NCBI GenBank assembly: GCA_003342895.1
Contig: PTFA01000086.1
Location: 1,927,199-1,991,198 of the forward strand
From: Casuarius casuarius
Taxonomy: Eukaryota; Chordata; Aves; Casuariiformes; Casuariidae
DNA length: 64,000 nucleotides
Direction of reading: 5' to 3'
This document shows positions 63,701-64,000 of this stretch, piece by piece. The position numbers were made by a program, and so were the translations under genes. Position 1 is the stretch's first letter, and the number at the start of each line of letters is the position of its first letter. The notes under the pieces are model-generated. The model was not told where the DNA came from, searched no databases, and was given only the letters and a program-made list of their open reading frames with translations.

Positions 63701-64000
63701 TACAGAAGGTTGCAAGGACTTATCCCTATTAGTCTGGGGACACCACATTTTGAAAGGATTGCATTTATACGTAATTCCACATGCTGCACTGGATAGGACT
63801 GTGTGTAGAGGGAGATATTTTTTGGCATGCCTGTAGTCAAACATCGTGTAAAGCCTGATCTTCTCCTGTTTACTGCAGATTACCCCAGTATACCTTGAAT
63901 AGGGTATCCTAAATAGGTTTGAACCTATTGCTGATTTACATCAGTGAGATTAGCATCAAATAAATACCCTGTCGCAGTAGGAAAAGCTTGCAGTTTAAGT
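60745..64000. other. Intronic sequence, poly-C tract, no gene seen
   Basis: Contains GGTAC-type short repeats at 60801-60817 and a C14 run (62354-62367) followed by T6. The 172-codon plus frame at 61318-61836 is serine/leucine-rich by composition and has no domain. ACCCCCAGTTGGGAACCTCTG at 61970-61990 resembles a DNA-transposon end but no partner end was found. Confidence 0.45.
62354..62373. repeat. Poly-C/poly-T tract
   Basis: Fourteen C followed by six T. Confidence 0.9.

Larger units (their letters stand above)
6445..64000 (-). other. TSHZ2: TSHZ2 intron 1, partial (>57.5 kb)
   Basis: The whole interval upstream of the coding exon is treated as intron 1. I looked on the minus strand for a short exon encoding MPRRKQQAP..., with a donor ending one base into a glycine codon, and did not find one, so exon 1 should lie past 64000. 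The interval contains only old repeats, simple repeats, CpG-rich islets and candidate regulatory blocks, listed separately. Confidence 0.75.

Overview
The window is vertebrate genomic DNA, most likely from a bird; a crocodilian or turtle is less likely. It carries one protein-coding gene segment I can support: the large coding exon of TSHZ2 (teashirt zinc finger homeobox 2), on the minus strand at 3374-6444. This exon supplies about 1,023 of an expected ~1,036 residues. It contains three widely spaced N-terminal C2H2 fingers, a PIDLT CtBP-type motif, an atypical homeodomain and two C-terminal C2H2 fingers. The sauropsid placement is inferred from the TSHZ2 divergence, the sparse and old interspersed repeats (MIR-type CORE-SINE and CR1-like relics) and scattered CpG-rich islets in an AT-rich background. 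No young mammalian repeats are visible.

Layout. 1-3365 lies downstream of the gene's stop codon. A good splice donor sits eight bases after the stop, so this part is probably intron 2, leading to a non-coding last exon outside the window. 3366-6444 is exon 2. 6445-64000 is the interior of intron 1. The ~13-residue first coding exon (MPRRKQQAP-type) was not found on the minus strand, so it lies beyond 64000 and intron 1 exceeds 57.5 kb. No other protein-coding gene, tRNA, rRNA or intact mobile element is supported there. The many open frames of 60-180 codons in the intron lack domains, codon bias or gene structure.

What the intron holds. It has (a) old MIR-type SINE and CR1-like fragments, densest at 32.2-36.9 kb; (b) about ten CpG-rich islets, mostly between 34 and 43.5 kb; one at 12.7-12.9 kb looks like a minus-strand first exon with a Kozak ATG and strong donor; (c) several candidate regulatory blocks with dense HOX, PBX and MEIS/PREP-type sites (24.2-24.8, 28.7-29.2, 40.2-40.9, 43.2-43.3, 54.1-54.4 and 60.4-60.7 kb); (d) simple repeats and one 57-bp tandem duplication. 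TSHZ proteins work alongside homeotic factors, and developmental regulator genes commonly carry enhancers in giant introns, so cis-regulation of TSHZ2 is the natural reading of (c). Conservation could not be tested here, so the enhancer calls are inference from motif content. Five isolated N positions mark unresolved bases.
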